From: Acaryochloris sp. CRU_2_0
Lineage (GTDB): Bacteria; Cyanobacteriota; Cyanobacteriia; Thermosynechococcales; Thermosynechococcaceae
Reading direction: 5' to 3'
Assembly (NCBI GenBank): GCA_012034865.1
Contig: JAAUOM010000002.1
Location: forward strand, 53,908-117,907
Length of the DNA stretch: 64,000 nucleotides
How positions within the stretch are numbered: position 1 is the first letter of the stretch; each line of letters begins with the position of its first letter. This document shows, piece after piece, positions 35,514 through 45,023 of this stretch. The notes under the pieces were generated by a model. That model was given only the letters and a program-made list of their open reading frames with translations. It was not told the DNA's origin and ran no database searches. Position numbers and translations under genes: made by a program.

Positions 35514-35846
35514 TTAAGTCTGACTGCCGGGGAATAGGATCAGCTTAGCGGCAAATCCAAACACAGCCAGAAACAGTGCAACTATAAATGTCCACAGGCG
35601 GTTATCTTGCGATCGCAGTTGTACTCTAATGTCTGCTAGTTGGGTATCGGTGTTCTTTTTAAGGTCTGCTAGTTGAGTATCTGTACTTTTCTTGAAATCA
35701 GCCGCCTGAGTCTCTAGGGCTTTGAGCCGTTCTTCAGTCCGTGCAGCAGAAACCTCTACCTTTTTATCTAAGGCGTCTATCTTCTTGTCCAAGCCAAGAA
35801 TCAACTCTTTCACTTCTCGAATTTCAGTATCGGTGGTTTGGGCCAT
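35514..35846 (-). CDS. Coiled-coil protein with C-terminal transmembrane helix
   Basis: A 110-residue protein. Residues 5-80 are a long coiled coil with an 11-residue near-repeat (KKSTDTQLADL, KKNTDTQLADI). A single hydrophobic helix (WTFIVALFLAVFGFAAKLILF) follows, with a short tail. The layout is that of a tail-anchored protein or an apolipoprotein-like cyanobacterial protein. No known family is assigned. Confidence 0.7.
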   Translation of the reverse strand: MAQTTDTEIREVKELILGLDKKIDALDKKVEVSAARTEERLKALETQAADFKKSTDTQLADLKKNTDTQLADIRVQLRSQDNRLWTFIVALFLAVFGFAAKLILFPGSQT

Positions 35847-35944
35847 AACGACGCTTTAATTAAAAATTTGATGTAACTCTAATATAACTTTCAAAAAGCT
35901 GCTGGAAGCCATATCCAGAGGCTACACATTGATTTTATTGAGCA

Positions 35945-36016
35945 AGCCGATGATGAGATTTGAACTCACGACCGCTCGATTACGAATCGAGTGCTCTACC
36001 TCTGAGCTACATCGGC
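35945..36016 (-). tRNA. tRNA-Thr (CGT)
   Basis: A 72-nt minus-strand cloverleaf. The acceptor GCCGATG/CATCGGC, the D arm GCTCAGAGGTAGAGC, the anticodon loop CTCGATTCGTAATCGAG with anticodon CGT, and the T arm GTGAGTTCAAATCTCAT are all present. CCA is not encoded. Confidence 0.96.
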
Positions 36017-36107
36017 AGGGAATAGGAAAATCTAGTATATCAGGTTGATTTGTCGATGGGACAGGTTCTCAGGGATTATGCCAATGCCGTTTGGGGACGG
36101 GCAAAAA

Positions 36108-37157
36108 TCATCCGACCGGCTGAGGTTGTAGGGCACTCGTAACCACAACGGGTACTTCATCTCCAATCAGATCACTGCCTGCTTCCACTACGACCATTGT
36201 GCCATCTTCTAGATAACCAATGCCTTGTTCGGGTTCTTTCCCTGCCTTGATAATTTTCAGATCTAGGCTATCGCCAGGGAGGTAAATGGGTCGCAAGGAC
36301 TGAGCCAAGTCATTGACATTGAGAACTTGGATATTTTGTACCCTCGCAACTTTATTTAAGTTGTAGTCGTTGGTGATCATGGAGGCATTAATATCTTGAG
36401 CCAAGCGAATCAATTTGTCATCGACCGTTGCCACATCCTCATATTCAGCGGGATGGATGATGATTCGCTGAGGGTACTCTGTGCGCAGGCGATTGAGAAT
36501 ATCTAAGCCTCGCCGACCTCGTGATCGCTTTTGGTCATTGCTAGCATCGGCGAGGGTTTGTAATTCCTGCAAGATAAATCGAGGCACCAGAATTTGACCA
36601 TCTAAAAAGCCCGTGAACAGCAGACCTTCAATGCGGCCATCAATGATGCAACTGGTATCAAGCACTTTGGTAGGTGAGGGTTGCAGGGTTCCCTCTGCCA
36701 TCAACATCGTTTCCAAGGAATTGGGATTGATCAAGCGTAAAATCGTTTGGCCATGAATATCAGCTAGGGTTAACCCTAAAACGCAAAAATGAGACTTCCT
36801 AAAACCGCAGCAGTGGGCTTAATAAATGCAAATTCCTTCGGCAGTGGAAACAAAAAATGGGAGCCAACATTAAATTGGCCACCAGTAATCCTAAAAATAA
36901 ACCCGCAGACCGACTCAACAGTACAGGGGTGGGGAGTGCTTTAATCTTTTTTCTAGTCGGCGACAGGTCACTTGAGCCGCAAAACCAATTCCCAGACTCA
37001 GAAATGCACCAAATCCCATCACCACCCAACGCAACCCTTCGAGGTTGACCCCTGCCAACTCCTTCGGCGTTAGCAAATCTGGTAGCAAATCCACACCGCG
37101 AAAACCAATGGTTGCCCCAACAGCGATGAAGGTCAAGAGGATAAAGATATCTAGCAT
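36108..37157 (-). pseudogene. PIN/TRAM-domain membrane protein broken by three frameshifts
   Basis: The last part (36734-36108) is an intact PIN and TRAM module: VLDTSCIIDGRIEGLLFTGFLDG, MITNDYNLN, then EQGIGYLEDGTMVVVE. The upstream part encodes an N-terminal membrane region in other frames: MLDIFILLTFIAVGATIG, LLSRSAGLFLGLLVANLMLAPIF and FIKPTAAVLGSL...LTLADIHGQTIL. Restoring one base each near 36945 (A-rich), 36857 (six T) and 36783 (four T) gives one protein of about 350 residues like YacL-type proteins. Either the gene is dead or the assembly has homopolymer errors. Confidence 0.7.
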
Positions 37158-37202
37158 TATCTGAACTTACCGTCTTATAAAGGACAACGCACTGGCCGGG
37201 GC

Positions 37203-37345
37203 TATAGCGATCCTAAAATTGATTGTGAATACAAAGACTTTGCATTACCCCCCGGCTGTCGCCGTCCCCCGCGCTTTAGAGCCAAGGGAGGACTACAAGG
37301 GGAGCGTACAAAGGGTAAGTTCATGAATCAAATAGGATTGCTATA
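37203..37345. mobile_element. MITE-like element with ~20-bp imperfect terminal inverted repeats
   Basis: The left end (37203, TATAGCGATCCTAAAATTGA) and the reverse complement of the right end (TATAGCAATCCTATTTGATT) match with a small gap. The ends begin TATAGC, consistent with a TA target duplication as in IS630/Tc1-type MITEs. The element is 143 bp, has no ORF, and contains C-rich and G-rich internal blocks. It lies 45 bp before the PIN/TRAM start (minus strand) and upstream of hemW, within a 383-bp gap (37158-37540). Confidence 0.6.
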
Positions 37346-37540
37346 TTAAAGATGACCTGAAAGTATCATGGCGGCTGTCATCTTGACAGAGAAAAATTGT
37401 CCTATTGCTTATTATAGTTTCCCTAATTCGGGACTTTGCAGCGTTTATCCTACCATCTAGAAACTTCCATTAGAACAGTTAAACTCAGGATAACTTTATG
37501 ATGGTATCTGTGCTGATTAGAGCTTAGGGCAGGAGATACC

Positions 37541-38764
37541 GTGATCCTTGATCCAAGAACCTGTCTACCCAAGCCAGAAAGCCATTGGCCTACTTCAGCG
37601 TATATTCATATTCCCTTTTGTCGGCGTCGTTGTTTCTACTGTGATTTCCCCATCTCAGTGCTTGGGGATCAACAACGAGGAGAAACGTCTCCTGCTATTG
37701 CTGCCTATGTGGATATTCTCTGCCAGGAAATTGTCGCAACGCCCTCAGGGCCTCTACCTTTGCACACAGTTTTTTTCGGAGGGGGAACCCCTTCCCTGTT
37801 ATCTGTGCCCCAAGTTGACCAGATCTTACAAGCACTAGAACAACAATTTGGTTTAGCGAGTCAGCCTGAAATCTCTATGGAAATGGATCCAGGGACTTTT
37901 TCCCTAGCACAGATGCAGCAGTTGAAGGCGTTGGGGATCAACCGGGTTAGTCTAGGGGTGCAGACCTTTGTGGAGGAACTGCTGCAAGCCTGTGGGCGAT
38001 CGCATACGGTGAGCGCGAGTTATGATGCGATCGCCATTCTCCACAGCGCCCAAATCACGAATTATGGTCTCGATTTAATCTCCGGTTTACCCCAGCAAAC
38101 CCTCGAACAATGGCAAGCCAGCCTAGAAGCAGCCATTGACTTAGAGCCTACCCATCTGTCTACCTATGATTTGGTGGTTGAACCCCAGACGGTATTTGGC
38201 AAAAATTACCAACCGGGTGAGTCGCCCTTGCCCACGGAGGCGACAACGGCTCAAATGTATCGGTTGGCGGTGGCTCAGTTGCGGTCAGCAGGCTATGACC
38301 ATTATGAAATTTCCAACTATGCTCGCCCTGGCCATGCCTGTCGTCACAATCAAGTCTATTGGCAGAATGGCCCCTATTATGGCTTTGGCATGGGTGCCAC
38401 CAGTTATGTGCATCGACAGCGCTACAGCCGTCCGCGCACTCGCAAAGAGTATAGTCAGTGGGTGCAAACACTGATTGCCAATAACGGACAGCTAGAGGGT
38501 GATGTAAGTTCCACCACCGATATCTTGCTGGAAACCCTGATGATGGGCTTGCGGCTGGCTATAGGCGTACACTTAACCACCCTAGAAGCCATTGGCGGAT
38601 TGGAGGCCGTTGATAAAATTCTGAATTGTCTGGCTCCTTTTCAAGCAGAGCAATGGATCGAACTGCCTACCTATGGGCAGGGAGCGATCCGGTTGAGCGA
38701 TCCTGACGGTTTTTTATTCTCTAACATAGTCCTAACCGCGATTTGGCAAGCCTTAGATCCTTAG
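37541..38764 (+). CDS. hemW: HemW-like radical SAM protein
   Basis: A 407-residue radical SAM protein. The cluster motif is IPFCRRRCFYCDF (Cys-x3-Cys-x2-Cys); GGGTPSLL, MEMDPGTFS, GVQTF and YDHYEISNYARPGHACRHN follow as in the HemN/HemW family. It lacks the N-terminal features of true coproporphyrinogen dehydrogenase HemN, so a heme-chaperone (HemW) role is more likely. GTG start. Confidence 0.92.
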   Translation: MILDPRTCLPKPESHWPTSAYIHIPFCRRRCFYCDFPISVLGDQQRGETSPAIAAYVDILCQEIVATPSGPLPLHTVFFGGGTPSLLSVPQVDQILQALEQQFGLASQPEISMEMDPGTFSLAQMQQLKALGINRVSLGVQTFVEELLQACGRSHTVSASYDAIAILHSAQITNYGLDLISGLPQQTLEQWQASLEAAIDLEPTHLSTYDLVVEPQTVFGKNYQPGESPLPTEATTAQMYRLAVAQLRSAGYDHYEISNYARPGHACRHNQVYWQNGPYYGFGMGATSYVHRQRYSRPRTRKEYSQWVQTLIANNGQLEGDVSSTTDILLETLMMGLRLAIGVHLTTLEAIGGLEAVDKILNCLAPFQAEQWIELPTYGQGAIRLSDPDGFLFSNIVLTAIWQALDP

Positions 38765-38883
38765 GATCGTCAGATTTAGCTCACACCCCGATCCCCTCTC
38801 CCAATACCTAATAATGTACACATCAATGAACTGAGTCCAGATTCCAGAAAGAAACTCACCTTGCACTGCTCGACTCTGAGCAG

Positions 38884-38931
38884 ACCCACCCCGCTCTGCG
38901 GGTAACCCTCCTGGGAGAGGTAGGGGTGGGT
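38884..38931. repeat. Inverted repeat, REP-like intergenic element
   Basis: ACCCACCCC (38884-38892) is the exact complement of GGGGTGGGT (38923-38931). The block between contains CTCTGCGGGT and CTCCTGGGAGAGG. Similar CTCTCCC-type elements are common in cyanobacterial intergenic DNA. It lies within the 342-bp gap 38765-39106, between the convergent hemW and SLH genes, where it may act as a bidirectional terminator. Confidence 0.55.
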
Positions 38932-39106
38932 TTACCTAGAATTAAGCTATTGGGGATAACTGTCTGTACACGGTAGCCTTATCAAGGGAGGTAGTGCAAG
39001 GTTTGCTGCTAATCATCACTTGTGTGCACACCGTAGATCCACAATCCTAGGGGAAGGGATCTGGAACCTATGAGGGTATTGCTGCACAAACCCCAGTAGA
39101 TCTTGT

Positions 39107-40396
39107 TTAGCTGGTAAGGCTTAAATCCGCTTGGGTCGTCAATTTCAAGGCTGCTGGGTCGATGACAATGACGCTATCTTTAGCAGAGGCATTGTTAGCG
39201 CTATTGGATCCTAAGACAGCTCCCGTCAGCACATTACCCAAATCAAACGCAGGCCCCAAAATGGTACGGGCAGCGGCGGTACCAATGGCACCACGAAGAT
39301 CCGTAGGCTTAACGGCCTGAGGTGCCACAGCCACTTGGGGATTAGAGGTTGCTCGTAGGGGATAGGTGCGGGTGCCAATTTTAAGCTGCTCGGCCACAAA
39401 CTGCGTTCCAGGGGTGGTGTTGTTAACACTGACGGGGACGAGGCGACCTTCAATCAGACTACCCTTGGGGATCAAGACTGTGCCCGCAGCGTTCGCCACA
39501 TCCTCGGCAACTTCCAAGCGAGTTGGCACGGTTTCACCGGGGGCAACAATCAAATTCACTTTAGTTGTTCCTGGATATTTCACCGGAATGGCTGTACCTG
39601 AAGCGATTAAAGTATTCGCATTGGCGGGTGGGGTGGCTGGGGGAGTGGTGGTCGGGGGAGTGGTGGGTTTAGTCGCAACTGGTATGCCTTCTAGTTTGAC
39701 AATGTAGCCATTGGCACGAGCGTCTTTTTCGATTGGCTCTAAGTCCCCTTGATTCACCAATGCTTGATAAACAAATGCCGCAATTTCAGCCCGTGTTGCT
39801 TGTTCGTTAGGATTGAGGAATTTGACATCGGGGTAGTTAACGACGAACCCTGCTTCGGTGGCTGCGGTAACCTGTTTGCTAGCATAATCAGGAATGTCAT
39901 TGGCATCCTTATAAGTAGCGAGGGCTTTGTCTGTTGGGGTCTTGGGTTCCAATCCTAAGCCACTGGCCAAAGATACCAAAGCTTGAACTTTGAGAATTTC
40001 TTGATTAGGCTCAAATAAATTTCCAGGATATCCCGACATGAATCGAGTGCTATAGGCTTTGCTGATGGCGGGTTGAGCCCAGTGGTTGCTAGGGACGTCG
40101 GCAAAATCGCGGTACTGCCGGTTCGATGGGCGTTCAAATGCTTGGCGGACAATCGCGGCAAATTGAGCCCGTGTGACGGGTTCATCAGGCTTAAACGTAC
40201 CATCAGGGAAGCCCTTGATCACGTTTTTTTCAGCTAATTTCTCAATAAAGGGGCGAGCCCAGTAGCTAATACTGACATCGGAAAAATTAGTTTGGGCTGT
40301 AGCGGGCAGGACAGCAAATAAAGGTGCCATCATACTGACCGATATGCCACTAGCTATCATCGCAGCATTGAACGATCTTGGGAAAACACGAAGCAT
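39107..40396 (-). CDS. S-layer homology (SLH) domain protein
   Basis: Starts at the ATG at 40396 (GGAAGG upstream), 429 residues. The signal peptide (about 1-35) ends ATAQTNFSD. Three SLH repeats follow: FSDVSISYWARPFIEKLAE, FADVPSNHWAQPAISKAYS and YKDANDIPDYASKQVTAATEA, with FKPDEPVTRAQFAAI motifs. A Pro/Thr linker leads to a C-terminal domain (YPGTTKVNLIVAPGETV...) of unknown fold. SLH domains bind pyruvylated cell-wall polysaccharide, so it is probably cell-wall anchored. The frame upstream to 40483 was not used. Confidence 0.85.
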   Translation of the reverse strand: MLRVFPRSFNAAMIASGISVSMMAPLFAVLPATAQTNFSDVSISYWARPFIEKLAEKNVIKGFPDGTFKPDEPVTRAQFAAIVRQAFERPSNRQYRDFADVPSNHWAQPAISKAYSTRFMSGYPGNLFEPNQEILKVQALVSLASGLGLEPKTPTDKALATYKDANDIPDYASKQVTAATEAGFVVNYPDVKFLNPNEQATRAEIAAFVYQALVNQGDLEPIEKDARANGYIVKLEGIPVATKPTTPPTTTPPATPPANANTLIASGTAIPVKYPGTTKVNLIVAPGETVPTRLEVAEDVANAAGTVLIPKGSLIEGRLVPVSVNNTTPGTQFVAEQLKIGTRTYPLRATSNPQVAVAPQAVKPTDLRGAIGTAAARTILGPAFDLGNVLTGAVLGSNSANNASAKDSVIVIDPAALKLTTQADLSLTS

Positions 40397-40552
40397 AGGG
40401 GAGTACCTTCCTAATTTATTCAGTAATGACTGGGAAATTTTGTACTTTCTCACAGTATCGAATTGAGAAACGATGAGAATCAAAAATCTAGGTATTCATT
40501 TTATTTTCTGCACGAACAATCCATTCGCTTAAGCCAAACCAACTCTCAGGAC

Positions 40553-41791
40553 TTATCCGTTACCCAAGGGTTCCAGCAGGTATTGGTGGAGACGGTGGGC
40601 AATCCGTTGGCCAGCAACGGGTTCACCCATGCGCTGGCGACCATTGTCAAGCCATTGTTGAGGGTATCCCTCTTGCTCCTGAATCTGATGGAGAACCGCA
40701 GGGAGTTGTTGAGGACCCTTCAGCAGAAAGAGAGAAGAACCTAGAAGTCGCGCTTGCGCTGCTGCAAAGGGGGCGGTAAATTGCGGTCCTGAGCCTGGGA
40801 AGGTGATCACTGGTTTGCCTAAGCCAACCGCTTGCTCTGTAGCGGTTCCGGCCATGGCAATGACGATCTCGGCAGCGTGTAAACCCGCCCTAAAGCCTTG
40901 GGATATCAACAAAAGTTGGCTCTGGTTTTGGCCATAGAGCCAATAGGGTGCGGGTAGTGAGGAGCCTAAGTTTTGGGTACAGAACCATTCTTGTTCCCTT
41001 AGGATCCGCTGGAGGGGAACAGGATCAATGTTAGGTGCGATCGCACCTAAAAATAGATAAGCCTCTGGTTCTAGAACTAAGCCTGCGATCGCCCGCAAGA
41101 TCAAACGCCAGTTCCTAAAGACTTCTGGTTCATGAGAACCCGGTAACAGCAAGATCTTGAGTCTAGGCTGGATCGATAACTGAGCCAGGGGTAAGCTCAT
41201 TTGTGGCTCCAAGTCATCCATCATCGGATTCCCACAATCAAACACGGGAATAGGCCAGCGTTGGAGGGAAAGAGCAGTGAGGCGATCTCGGGGAAACATC
41301 CCTCGGCAGCGAGGATGAGCCATTAATTTCCGTTCCCAAGGCCAATAGATGGACTGGCGTCGAGGCCAATCTGCTAATCCATACTCAGACTTAGCCGTAC
41401 CCACAAAGGCAAAAGGAAGGCCACTCCCTACCGCCAACAGCAAGGGAACAATATCGCCAACAGCCAAAATGACATCCCCTCGCTTTGACCATTGCCTCAG
41501 CGCCCGGATTTGCCGCCCGGTTAAGCCCCACCATCCCTGCTGCCAGTCTTGCCACAGATGTGGGCCTAGAAACCCCCCTGAGGGAAGATTCTGGCCTCTT
41601 GTCAACAGCGGCACACCTTGAGCTTGATAGGCTTGGCCGACTCCCACTATCGGCAGCGCCACAATACTAGAAGCCGGACTCAGCCGTTGCAAAGGCTGGA
41701 GAATTTGGCAGGCGATCGCATCCTCGCCATGACCATTACTGATCACCAGGAGCTGCTGAACCCGACTTGGATATTGCAAATGGGATCTCAA
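40553..41791 (-). CDS. Lipid-A-disaccharide synthase-related glycosyltransferase
   Basis: A 412-residue GT-B fold protein resembling LpxB: LLVISNGHGEDAIACQIL at the start, then GDVILAVGDIVPLLLAVG, LLLPGSHEPEVFRNWRLIL and MAGTATEQAVGLGKPVITFPG. The N terminus has NGHGED where LpxB has GExSGD. The family is widespread in cyanobacteria with no proven substrate. The C terminus (IAHRLHQYLLEPLGNG) is complete. Confidence 0.85.
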   Translation of the reverse strand: MRSHLQYPSRVQQLLVISNGHGEDAIACQILQPLQRLSPASSIVALPIVGVGQAYQAQGVPLLTRGQNLPSGGFLGPHLWQDWQQGWWGLTGRQIRALRQWSKRGDVILAVGDIVPLLLAVGSGLPFAFVGTAKSEYGLADWPRRQSIYWPWERKLMAHPRCRGMFPRDRLTALSLQRWPIPVFDCGNPMMDDLEPQMSLPLAQLSIQPRLKILLLPGSHEPEVFRNWRLILRAIAGLVLEPEAYLFLGAIAPNIDPVPLQRILREQEWFCTQNLGSSLPAPYWLYGQNQSQLLLISQGFRAGLHAAEIVIAMAGTATEQAVGLGKPVITFPGSGPQFTAPFAAAQARLLGSSLFLLKGPQQLPAVLHQIQEQEGYPQQWLDNGRQRMGEPVAGQRIAHRLHQYLLEPLGNG

Positions 41792-42262
41792 TGGCCAACA
41801 AAACTGGGTTAAGAAGAAGATTACTTAACAAAAGATTACATTGCGTTACTTTAAACACAAAATCTTATTGTCTAAAATGCTAGAAGTTAAGAACCTTAAA
41901 GTATGCAAGGAGCCTTTCAGGTTTCCTATCCTGCTATCCTCTTTCGACCTTGATCATACAGATTCAAGTGTGATCCTGCTGAGGGCAAAAGAACTGAACG
42001 CTGATGGAGGTTATACTTGCGCTGCTTAAAACTGCTCAAATGAGGTTAGTTCCTACTCTCTTCATTTTTAATGAGTTGCTCTGTAGGCAACAACGTTCAT
42101 GGACTAAATCCCAGAATTGCTTGTTGTACTGTGCGCGGCATCGTAACATTATTTCATCCGCCTGTTTAAGATAATCGCATTTCACTTTAAGGTAAGTTTT
42201 ATCAGGCGCAATTTATTTTAGAGTCGTTTTTCCTCAAAACCCTATCCTTTGGAATAAAGAAA
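41792..42262. other. 471-bp gap before the third antenna gene
   Basis: No supported gene. The last 200 bp are AT-rich and should hold the promoter and leader of the antenna gene, which has a GGAATAAAG ribosome-binding-like site. No Fur box or other operator could be recognised. Confidence 0.5.
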
Positions 42263-43336
42263 ATGGCAAAACAAGTCGATACTTCACCGGAATATCCCTG
42301 GTATCAGGGTAATAGCCGCTTAGTTGATGTTTCCGTGCAAGGTAAGTGGTTAGCGGCCCATATTGCACAGATCGGGATCATCATGGTCTGGGTTGGGCTG
42401 AACACGTTTTCTGAAAACCAAGCCTTTGACCCCAGCTTGCCTATGTATGACCAAGGATTAGTTCTAATCCCTCACCTGGCTGCTGAAGGATTTGGTATAG
42501 GCCCTGGTGGTGTTGTCACCAACACTTTTGTTTACACTCAAGTGGGTGCCATTCATATGGTTGCTGGCTTGATTTTATTAGCTGGTGCTTATTTCCACGG
42601 CAAACTTGGCCCTAGTGATTTAACAGAAGGTGGGCGTGGCACTACTGAACGGTTTGCCTTCCAGTGGGACGATCCCAAACAACTGGGCTACATCCTAGGG
42701 AATCACCTCATCTTCATTGGCTTTGCTTCCCTCATTTTTGTGGCGTGGATGAAGTTCCACGGTATTTACGATCCCACCGTTGGCGAAGTGGTTAAAGTTG
42801 CTGCACCTGGATCTACCATTGCCAATGTCTTCAAATATGGCTGGTCCACACCGGGTTACAACCCCTTTTTCGTGGATAACTTGGATGATTTGGCTTCTGG
42901 CCATCTGTTCATCGGTCTGTTTGACATTGCGGGTGGGATTTGGCACATCAATGTTGCTCCCTTCAAATGGGAACAAGACCTCGGTTCTAGAATTAGCATT
43001 TATACCCCCGATGGTTTAATTGGTACCTCTCTAGGGGGTGTGGCTATCATGGGCTTCATCTCTGCTTATTTCTGCGCGGTTAACACCTTTACCTTCCCCG
43101 TTGAGTTCTATGGTCCTGCTTGCGAAGTTAAGTTTGGTATTGCCCCTTACTTTAAGGATACAGCTGAGTTGGCAGATGGTTTCTATACTTCTCGGGCTTG
43201 GTTATCTAACATTACCTACTATCTCGCCTTTTATTGCTTGCAAGGACATCTTTTCCATTCTTTGAGAGCAATGGGCTTCAAATTTGAGAATATCCCTTCT
43301 GTGATTGCTCGTGATACAGGGAATGCCCCTGTATAA
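42263..43336 (+). CDS. CP43-like chlorophyll antenna protein (Pcb/IsiA)
   Basis: A 357-residue six-helix antenna protein starting MAKQVDTSPEYPWYQGNSRL. Chlorophyll-binding His candidates lie in LAAHIAQIG, IPHLAAEG, GAIHMVAG, LGNHLIFIG, SGHLFIG, GIWHIN and QGHLFHSLRAMGF. It lacks the extra lumenal loop of CP43. It differs clearly from the two antenna genes at 18.5-21 kb but shares the TM6 motif with the 19.9-kb one. A perfect terminator follows 17 bp after the stop. Confidence 0.92.
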   Translation: MAKQVDTSPEYPWYQGNSRLVDVSVQGKWLAAHIAQIGIIMVWVGLNTFSENQAFDPSLPMYDQGLVLIPHLAAEGFGIGPGGVVTNTFVYTQVGAIHMVAGLILLAGAYFHGKLGPSDLTEGGRGTTERFAFQWDDPKQLGYILGNHLIFIGFASLIFVAWMKFHGIYDPTVGEVVKVAAPGSTIANVFKYGWSTPGYNPFFVDNLDDLASGHLFIGLFDIAGGIWHINVAPFKWEQDLGSRISIYTPDGLIGTSLGGVAIMGFISAYFCAVNTFTFPVEFYGPACEVKFGIAPYFKDTAELADGFYTSRAWLSNITYYLAFYCLQGHLFHSLRAMGFKFENIPSVIARDTGNAPV

Positions 43337-43353
43337 CCGATTCCTTGCCTTTT

Positions 43354-43388
43354 AAAAAAAGCTGCTGGCTGCGCTAGCAGCTTTTTTT
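43354..43388 (+). terminator. Strong intrinsic terminator
   Basis: AAAAAAAGCTGCT (43354-43366) pairs with AGCAGCTTTTTTT (43376-43388) across a 9-nt loop: a 13-bp perfect stem with the T-run inside it. It ends the antenna transcript and reads the same in the minus direction. Confidence 0.9.
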
Positions 43389-43417
43389 GCGCTTAGTGTT
43401 GCAATTTCATTCCTACC

Positions 43418-44482
43418 ATGCCTACCCTTTTTGATCCCTCTATTGCCCACAAACGCTTAGAAAAGTTCTGGCAGCTCCCTGCTAGTTTTGGTATGGAACG
43501 AAATGCCTACCATAACTATCTCAACGAGATTGTCAGCGATCGCTATACCTTGATCAACGGCTTGCAAATGTTACGGGACGAACTGCAATTCGCAGCAGCC
43601 AGTCCCACAGATATCCATGCTTGTGGTGCTGATCTGAGTTTGCCCAGTGTGGTGACGACCTTGGCCTATACCAATTGTGGCGATCGCATCCATCAAGGCG
43701 AAGCCACCAAACGCTACCGAGATGTGGTTGCCTCCCGCTTTGCCACCCTTTCAGAAATTGGCGAACTGAAGCTAGAAGCCTTTTTCCCTGCTGGTGGCGG
43801 CACCGATAATGGGGCGATGCTGGCTCATGTTACTGTCGCCCATCAAATTGATAGCGCCCTGCGACGCCGACTCTATGAGGGTAATCCCCAGTCGATGGTA
43901 CTCGTGGGGATTGATTTAAAGACCCATGTGGGCCGCTTAAAAGAAGATGGGCAGTGCATCTATGGTCAAACCCGTGAGTCCCCCTGGCGAGAACCGCGGG
44001 CAGCTTGTGGTGCGATCGCCGACTCCCTGACGAATTTCCACCCCCATAATTTGATCCATCGCCGCATTCGCGATGATCTGGGCGAGAAAAATTTTCAGTA
44101 CCTCTCCACTCAAAAAATCTATACCGATGATGGGATTGATATCACCATGGCAGTGGCAGCCGCGATCGTCGCCATTCGAGGCATCCGCAATACGGCAATG
44201 GCCTTAACCCAAGAAATGGATGAGAGAGGATTGGCGCATTTGACAGCCAGCACTACGGTCAATCGACCCTCACGCGATGATCTGGTGATTTATCTAGCCA
44301 GGGCAACCGTCTTTCAAGGTAGAGTCTGTATCCAAAGCTTGGGTTCCAAGGCTGAATTATACAGCGGCAAGCTGGTTGAATATGCAGGGGAACAACGCTT
44401 ACAGCTTATCTATAAAGGTCAAGACAGTGACCAATTACCCATTGAAGAAATTGCCTATCAAGTCCAAACTTCGGAATTATAA
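43418..44482 (+). CDS. Uncharacterised protein, 354 aa
   Basis: A 354-residue soluble protein without membrane segments. Landmarks are ACGADLSLPSVVTTLAYTN, AFFPAGGGTDNGAMLAHVTVAHQID, ACGAIADSLTNFHPHNLIHR and DGIDITMAVAAAIVAIRGIRNTAMAL. The GGGTDN and FHPHN stretches may be active-site loops. The family is not recognised. It follows the antenna gene after a strong terminator, so it probably has its own promoter, and it is convergent with the RHH-Mop gene. Confidence 0.65.
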   Translation: MPTLFDPSIAHKRLEKFWQLPASFGMERNAYHNYLNEIVSDRYTLINGLQMLRDELQFAAASPTDIHACGADLSLPSVVTTLAYTNCGDRIHQGEATKRYRDVVASRFATLSEIGELKLEAFFPAGGGTDNGAMLAHVTVAHQIDSALRRRLYEGNPQSMVLVGIDLKTHVGRLKEDGQCIYGQTRESPWREPRAACGAIADSLTNFHPHNLIHRRIRDDLGEKNFQYLSTQKIYTDDGIDITMAVAAAIVAIRGIRNTAMALTQEMDERGLAHLTASTTVNRPSRDDLVIYLARATVFQGRVCIQSLGSKAELYSGKLVEYAGEQRLQLIYKGQDSDQLPIEEIAYQVQTSEL

Positions 44483-44483
44483 A

Positions 44484-44513
44484 CCCACAGTCCGCAGTCA
44501 TGTGGATTGTGGG
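44484..44513. terminator. Bidirectional terminator-like hairpin
   Basis: CCCACAGTCC (44484-44493) pairs with GGATTGTGGG (44504-44513) with one G-U pair. It lies between two convergent genes. On the minus strand the stem is followed by TTTAT, so it mainly serves the RHH-Mop gene. Confidence 0.6.
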
Positions 44514-44514
44514 C

Positions 44515-44928
44515 TTAATCATCCACGGCGACCATCACATCACTAGACTTGATCATGGCATAGACCTTCTTCCCTTTTTTAAGTTGCAAGACCTCAGCGG
44601 AAGAACGAGTAATGATAGAGACTGCTTCAACTGGGGCAATTTTCAGCAGGATCTCAGCATTGACACTGCCGAACCTGACCTGCTTAACGATCGCAGGAAA
44701 AACATTCCGAGCACTCACTCGCATCGCCCGAATTTCCCAGTTACCCGACTGTTTCTTAGATACGGCTGACGGCAAGCTTAGATCAGAGGCTGGTTGATCT
44801 AACGTCCTCACTAACTCACGCAGAACATCGGTTTTAGATCGCTGCGTCTGTCCGCAATAGCTCTCTAGAAGCTGTCGCTCGACTTCGGGCAGTTGAAATG
44901 TAATCCAACCTTGATCTTTTCTAGGCAT
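44515..44928 (-). CDS. Ribbon-helix-helix / Mop (molybdate-binding) regulator
   Basis: From the ATG at 44928 it has 137 residues. Residues 1-45 look like a ribbon-helix-helix DNA-binding domain (GWITFQLPEVERQLLESYCGQTQRSKTDVLRELVRTL). A short Ser/Leu linker follows, then a single Mop/TOBE molybdate-binding domain (about 68-135): MRVSARNVFPAIVKQVRFGSVNAEILLKI, AVSIITRSSAEVLQLKKGKKVYAMIKSSDVMV. It should sense molybdate, replacing ModE. It faces modA across 95 bp that contain repeated GTTGGTA sites. Control of modA is inferred. Confidence 0.8.
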   Translation of the reverse strand: MPRKDQGWITFQLPEVERQLLESYCGQTQRSKTDVLRELVRTLDQPASDLSLPSAVSKKQSGNWEIRAMRVSARNVFPAIVKQVRFGSVNAEILLKIAPVEAVSIITRSSAEVLQLKKGKKVYAMIKSSDVMVAVDD

Positions 44929-44974
44929 GGTTGGCAACCAACTTAGTTGGTATTATTTTGACACAGGTTGGTAT
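44929..44974. promoter_or_regulatory. Repeated GTTGGTA operator-like sites between mop regulator and modA
   Basis: GGTTG-G-CAACC (44929-44939) and ACCAACT-T-AGTTGGT (44937-44951) are inverted repeats. GTTGGTAT recurs at 44946-44953 and 44967-44974, exactly 21 bp (two helical turns) apart. A TTGACA (-35-like, 44958-44963) lies between the two direct copies. This spacing suits a dimeric ribbon-helix-helix repressor. Confidence 0.6.
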
Positions 44975-45023
44975 TTCCTTGAACATAATAAAGGGCTGTT
45001 AAAAATATCGTGACCTGCATGTT

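Noticed and set aside
41841..42029. ORF of 62 codons upstream of the third antenna gene
   Set aside because: Starts with a non-ATG codon, no ribosome-binding site, no homology and atypical composition; it lies in an AT-rich promoter region.
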